NCBI GenBank assembly: GCA_947624075.1
Contig: CANQIM010000046.1
Span: 1-8,483, forward strand
Reading direction: 5' to 3'
Length of the DNA stretch: 8,483 bases
Origin: an uncultured Bacilli bacterium
Lineage (GTDB): Bacteria > Bacillota_I > Bacilli_A > RF39 > UBA660
Below the pieces are notes generated by a model, which made no database searches, was not told where the DNA came from, and was given only the letters and a program-made list of their open reading frames with translations. Numbering within the stretch: position 1 is the first letter of the stretch; every line of letters begins with the position of its first letter. Below, piece by piece: positions 6,846-8,483 of this stretch. The position numbers and the translations under genes were made by a program.

Positions 6846-7519
6846 TACTTTAATACTTGTACTATAAAATTACCACTTTTAGTATTTTTTAAAATTCCAC
6901 TGTACTTAAATTTACCATGACCTTTAATACTAAAAATATCATTTTCTTTAAGTTTATAGGACGAATTTTTACAGATGTCATAGTTTACTATGACTTCTTT
7001 ATTTTTAAATAATTTGGTGATTTGGCTACGGCTAGTATGAATAATACTAGAAATGATAGTATCAATCCGTTCACTTGAGACAACTAATTCTAAAGAATTA
7101 AAAGACTTTTCATAATCCTTTAATAAAGATAAATCTCTTTCTATTAAGGTAATAGAAGTGTTCCCAACTTTTAAAAAATTACTTTCAAAATAGTTTTGCA
7201 TGTGTTTTAGTAAATAGATGTAATACTTATCATTTATAATTAGAATATCACCAAACATTTCTTTAGATATATTTAAAGCAAAAATACTTCCTAAAATAGC
7301 TTGATGACGAAGAGGTACTTTACTTACTATTTCATAAAGAATTACTTCAGGTTCTTTAGAAATATAAAAAATATTTTTTTCACTATCTTTGTAGGGAAAA
7401 TAGACTTCATAAGAATTTTTTTTGAGTTTGCCTTTTAAAATATTTTGTTCTTTGGCATCAAGAAAATAAGTACTTAAACCTCTTTCTAGGCGATCAATAT
7501 TTTTTTCAATTGTGAACAT
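6842..7519 (-). CDS. ylmH: YlmH-family S4-domain RNA-binding protein
   Basis: The 225-residue product starts at the ATG at 7519, preceded by AGAGGA (7526-7531 on this strand) at a good distance. A TTG at 7552 would extend it by 11 residues but overlaps the predicted promoter. The middle has LRHQAILGSIFALNISKEMFGDI (70-92), corresponding to the L-x-H-x-D/A-x-L-G...R/K-x-x-x-GDI core of YlmH. The C-terminus is an S4 RNA-binding domain (about 146-209) with VVSSERIDTIIS, SRSQITKLF, the VN strand and ENDIFSIKGHGKF. Family knowledge: YlmH is an S4 protein of Gram-positive bacteria, usually next to the cell-division genes sepF/ylmG/divIVA. Work in Bacillus links it to rescue of stalled ribosomal subunits. 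Here it is separated from division genes, and its 3' end overlaps the GH25 gene convergently by 4 bp. Confidence 0.88.
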   Translation of the reverse strand: MFTIEKNIDRLERGLSTYFLDAKEQNILKGKLKKNSYEVYFPYKDSEKNIFYISKEPEVILYEIVSKVPLRHQAILGSIFALNISKEMFGDILIINDKYYIYLLKHMQNYFESNFLKVGNTSITLIERDLSLLKDYEKSFNSLELVVSSERIDTIISSIIHTSRSQITKLFKNKEVIVNYDICKNSSYKLKENDIFSIKGHGKFKYSGILKNTKSGNFIVQVLKY

Positions 7520-7542
7520 AAGAATTCCTCTTTCTAGTAAAT

Positions 7543-7551
7543 AGTATAACA
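7543..7551 (-). promoter_or_regulatory. Extended -10 promoter for ylmH
   Basis: The minus strand reads TGTTATACT from 7551 to 7543, an extended -10 element (TG-N-TATACT). No good -35 is seen 17 bp further up. Transcription would start near 7536, with the ribosome site immediately downstream, so ylmH probably has its own short-leader transcript. Confidence 0.5.
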
Positions 7552-7557
7552 AATTTT

Positions 7558-7584
7558 TCCAAAAGAAAAAGACTTTTAGTCTTT
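7558..7584 (-). terminator. Intrinsic terminator after the four-helix-bundle gene
   Basis: A perfect 7-bp stem (AAAGACT 7568-7574, loop of three, AGTCTTT 7578-7584) is followed on the minus strand by a U-rich tract with the pattern TTCTTTT. The hairpin overlaps two bases of the stop codon of the gene it ends. It has few G-C pairs, so it may be leaky. Confidence 0.65.
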
Positions 7585-8017
7585 ATAAAAATTTCTTTAG
7601 TTTTTCAACAGCTTTTTCTTGCATTTTGATATACTCTTCGATTAAAGAAATAATTCTTTTATCAGCTTCTTTATTATTAAGAAGTTTTCTACCTTCTATT
7701 ATTCCCATATTTGTTCCTTGTAATAAAATTTCAGCTAATTTAGAAGTAGAACTATCAGTTATTGTTTTCATTTGAACAGTATACCAAGTCATAGCTTTGT
7801 TAGCTTTCGATGTTTCGTGAGGTTCTTTGGAACTATAGTCGGGGTAGATTTCCTCGATTTTTTCTGATACTTTTTTATAATCATCATATTGATTTTCTAA
7901 AACTTCACGAAATATTTTGTCATCGACTTTTTCGAGAATATAATTTAGAGCATCCATTCCCATGAAGCAACCTTTACTTAATTCATCTAGTATGTCAGCA
8001 TTTTTTGTAACTTTCAT
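7583..8017 (-). CDS. Conserved hypothetical protein, predicted four-helix bundle (ferritin-like/DUF2383-like)
   Basis: This 144-residue, almost wholly helical protein begins with an amphipathic helix around FMGMDALNYIL (residues 18-28). It has a second helix with FREVLENQYDDYKKVSEKIEE, a third centred on DSSTSKLAEILLQGTNMGIIEG, and a last one running to the C-terminus (SLIEEYIKMQEKAVEKLKKFL). This layout, the MG-x-DA and S-x-S-x-x-AE-x-L-x-x-G-x-x-MG signatures, and the length match a family of uncharacterised Bacillota proteins that I recall as resembling DUF2383 ferritin-like bundles. No full di-iron ligand set is evident and there is no signal peptide. The ATG at 8017 follows GGGAGGAA (8022-8029) closely. 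A TATACT at 8058-8063 on the same strand could be its -10, but no -35 fits. Function unknown. It lies between ylmH and an XRE repressor gene. Confidence 0.6.
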   Translation of the reverse strand: MKVTKNADILDELSKGCFMGMDALNYILEKVDDKIFREVLENQYDDYKKVSEKIEEIYPDYSSKEPHETSKANKAMTWYTVQMKTITDSSTSKLAEILLQGTNMGIIEGRKLLNNKEADKRIISLIEEYIKMQEKAVEKLKKFL

Positions 8018-8050
8018 ATAATTCCTCCCATTTATAGTTTTGGTAAAAGA

Positions 8051-8074
8051 AAAAGAAAGTATACAATTTTTCTT
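8051..8074 (-). terminator. Weak hairpin between the XRE gene and the four-helix-bundle gene
   Basis: A six-pair AT-rich stem (8053-8058 with 8069-8074, loop of ten) is followed on the minus strand by TTTCTTTT. It could attenuate read-through from the repressor gene. The stem is weak and overlaps a possible -10 (TATACT), so termination is uncertain. Confidence 0.25.
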
Positions 8075-8086
8075 GCAAATATTTAT

Positions 8087-8320
8087 TTATAGTTCTTTTC
8101 TAGTAATATTTTCAATATTTAGAACTTCGTTTTTCTTGTTTACAAAATTTATTTCAAATCCACAATTTTTGGCAATATTTAGTAATGTTTTAAAATCTGG
8201 TTCTCTATAACCTGTTTCATAACCACTTATTGTTGTATTGGCGATATTACATTTTTTGGCTAATTCTAGTTGAGAAAGTCCAGCCATTTTTCGCATTGTT
8301 TTTATAAACTTATCAACCAT
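8087..8320 (-). CDS. XRE-family helix-turn-helix repressor
   Basis: A small Cro/CI-type regulator of 77 residues from the ATG at 8320. AGGTGAT (8325-8331) lies 4 bp upstream and itself contains the alternative GTG (8329) and ATG (8326) starts, so the inner ATG is preferred. The HTH_3 domain spans about residues 5-57. MRKMAGLSQLELAKKCNIANTT gives helices 1-3, with the recognition helix at NTTISGYETG (28-37), then the usual EPDFKTLLNIAKNCG. The tail (about 58-77) is short and charged with no ligand-binding or protease domain, so it probably acts as a simple dimeric DNA-binding protein. It is divergent from a membrane-protein gene across a region with three operator-like repeats. I infer that it represses that gene and probably itself. 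Such regulators are common in phage and mobile DNA, but no other mobile genes are visible. Confidence 0.85.
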   Translation of the reverse strand: MVDKFIKTMRKMAGLSQLELAKKCNIANTTISGYETGYREPDFKTLLNIAKNCGFEINFVNKKNEVLNIENITRKEL

Positions 8321-8342
8321 TGTCATCACCTACGATTATTTT

Positions 8343-8353
8343 CGCATAATGCG
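8343..8353. promoter_or_regulatory. Operator-like site O1
   Basis: CGCATAATGCG is a perfect palindrome around a central base (8348), followed by TAAT. It is the first of three related GC-rich islands in an otherwise AT-rich control region. It lies 11 bp upstream of the ribosome site of the XRE gene, where a bound repressor could block that gene. Confidence 0.55.
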
Positions 8354-8364
8354 TAATCTTTTTC

Positions 8365-8393
8365 TTGACTTTCCGCAAATCGCGTATTAATAT
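8365..8393 (+). promoter_or_regulatory. Predicted rightward promoter for the truncated membrane-protein gene
   Basis: TTGACT (8365-8370, five of six matches) and TAATAT (8388-8393, four of six) are separated by 17 bp, placing the start near 8400. The spacer contains operator-like site O2. I could not identify a convincing leftward promoter for the XRE gene in the same region. Confidence 0.6.
8374..8384. promoter_or_regulatory. Operator-like site O2 inside the rightward promoter
   Basis: CGCAAATCGCG has the same 11-bp layout as O1 with one mismatched pair, followed by TATT. Its centre (8379) lies exactly 31 bp from the O1 centre. It lies between the -35 and -10 elements, so binding there should exclude RNA polymerase. 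Confidence 0.5.
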
Positions 8394-8404
8394 TTAATTA
8401 GGTA

Positions 8405-8415
8405 TGCTAAATGCG
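8405..8415. promoter_or_regulatory. Operator-like site O3 downstream of the rightward start
   Basis: TGCTAAATGCG, centred at 8410 and followed by TAAT, shares the right half-site with O1. The ten bases AATGCGTAAT are identical at 8348-8357 and 8410-8419. Its left half is degenerate. It lies between the predicted start near 8400 and the ribosome site, 31 bp after the O2 centre. Confidence 0.45.
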
Positions 8416-8432
8416 TAATTATTGGTGATGAT

Positions 8433-8483
8433 ATGAGCGAAAGATTAAATAAGTTTTTAGTTATTGCAATAATATTAGTAATA
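8433..8483 (+). CDS. N-terminus of a membrane or secreted protein (3' truncated)
   Basis: An ATG at 8433, preceded by GGTGAT (8424-8429), opens a frame to the window end: 17 residues, MSERLNKFLVIAIILVI. A short polar, positively charged start followed by an aliphatic stretch is typical of a first membrane helix or signal peptide. It sits 112 bp from the divergent XRE gene, behind a good promoter with operator-like sites, so it is likely the repressor's main target. The family cannot be recognised from this fragment. Confidence 0.6.
   Translation, partial: MSERLNKFLVIAIILVI

Noticed and set aside
7520..7552. Extension of ylmH from the TTG at 7552
   Set aside because: It covers the extended -10 element and the ribosome site that serve the ATG at 7519.
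8348..8419. The repeated ten-base motif as the start of a CRISPR array or iteron origin
   Set aside because: Only three short, partly degenerate copies occur, with 20-bp gaps holding promoter elements. A repressor operator explains them better.
8087..8483. Prophage or integrative-element boundary suggested by the XRE repressor and operator repeats
   Set aside because: No integrase, excisionase, attachment repeat or phage structural gene is visible, and composition does not shift at the junction. Sequence beyond 8483 would be needed.

Overview
The window is very AT-rich and gene-dense. Strong Shine-Dalgarno sites (AGGAGG and AGGTG types) precede most genes. Its gene families are typical of low-GC Bacillota: FemABX, GH25, YlmH, DgkB and ArsR/SmtB with a P1B ATPase. 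I infer an uncultured, Bacilli-like host, possibly one of the reduced gut lineages near Erysipelotrichales or the Mollicutes. It has a peptidoglycan wall, because it carries a FemABX branching enzyme and a muramidase. Every tryptophan I read is TGG. Ten of the eleven visible stops are TAA, one is TAG and none is TGA, so there is no sign of the mycoplasma code, although TGA is avoided.

Layout, plus strand. Positions 2-820 are the 3' part of an F420-hydrogenase-beta-like protein of the kind found in polysaccharide gene clusters. A promoter near 832-860 then leads into a three-gene run: diacylglycerol kinase (893-1825), FemABX peptidyl transferase (1846-3072) and a small nucleoside-deoxyribosyltransferase-like protein (3085-3390). 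Next is a self-contained metal-efflux operon. It has its own promoter, an ArsR-type operator over the predicted transcription start, a SmtB-like zinc sensor (3472-3768) and a Zn/Cd-type P1B ATPase (3768-5582) overlapping it by one base. It is followed by a membrane-anchored GH25 muramidase with Ig-like domains (5640-6845).

Layout, minus strand. YlmH (6842-7519) converges on the muramidase gene with a 4-bp overlap of their ends. Upstream of it are a predicted four-helix-bundle protein of unknown function (7583-8017) and an XRE-family repressor (8087-8320). A 112-bp divergent control region separates the repressor from a membrane-protein gene that runs off the window at 8483.

How the genes fit together. 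The left and middle parts concern the cell envelope: surface polysaccharide, lipid recycling, peptidoglycan cross-bridges and wall hydrolysis, with zinc/cadmium homeostasis inserted. The right end looks like a small regulated module. It has three copies of an operator-like motif exactly 31 bp apart (about three helical turns), with the middle copy inside the predicted rightward promoter. This is the least ordinary feature of the window. I see no CRISPR array, tRNA, rRNA, insertion sequence or phage structural gene.
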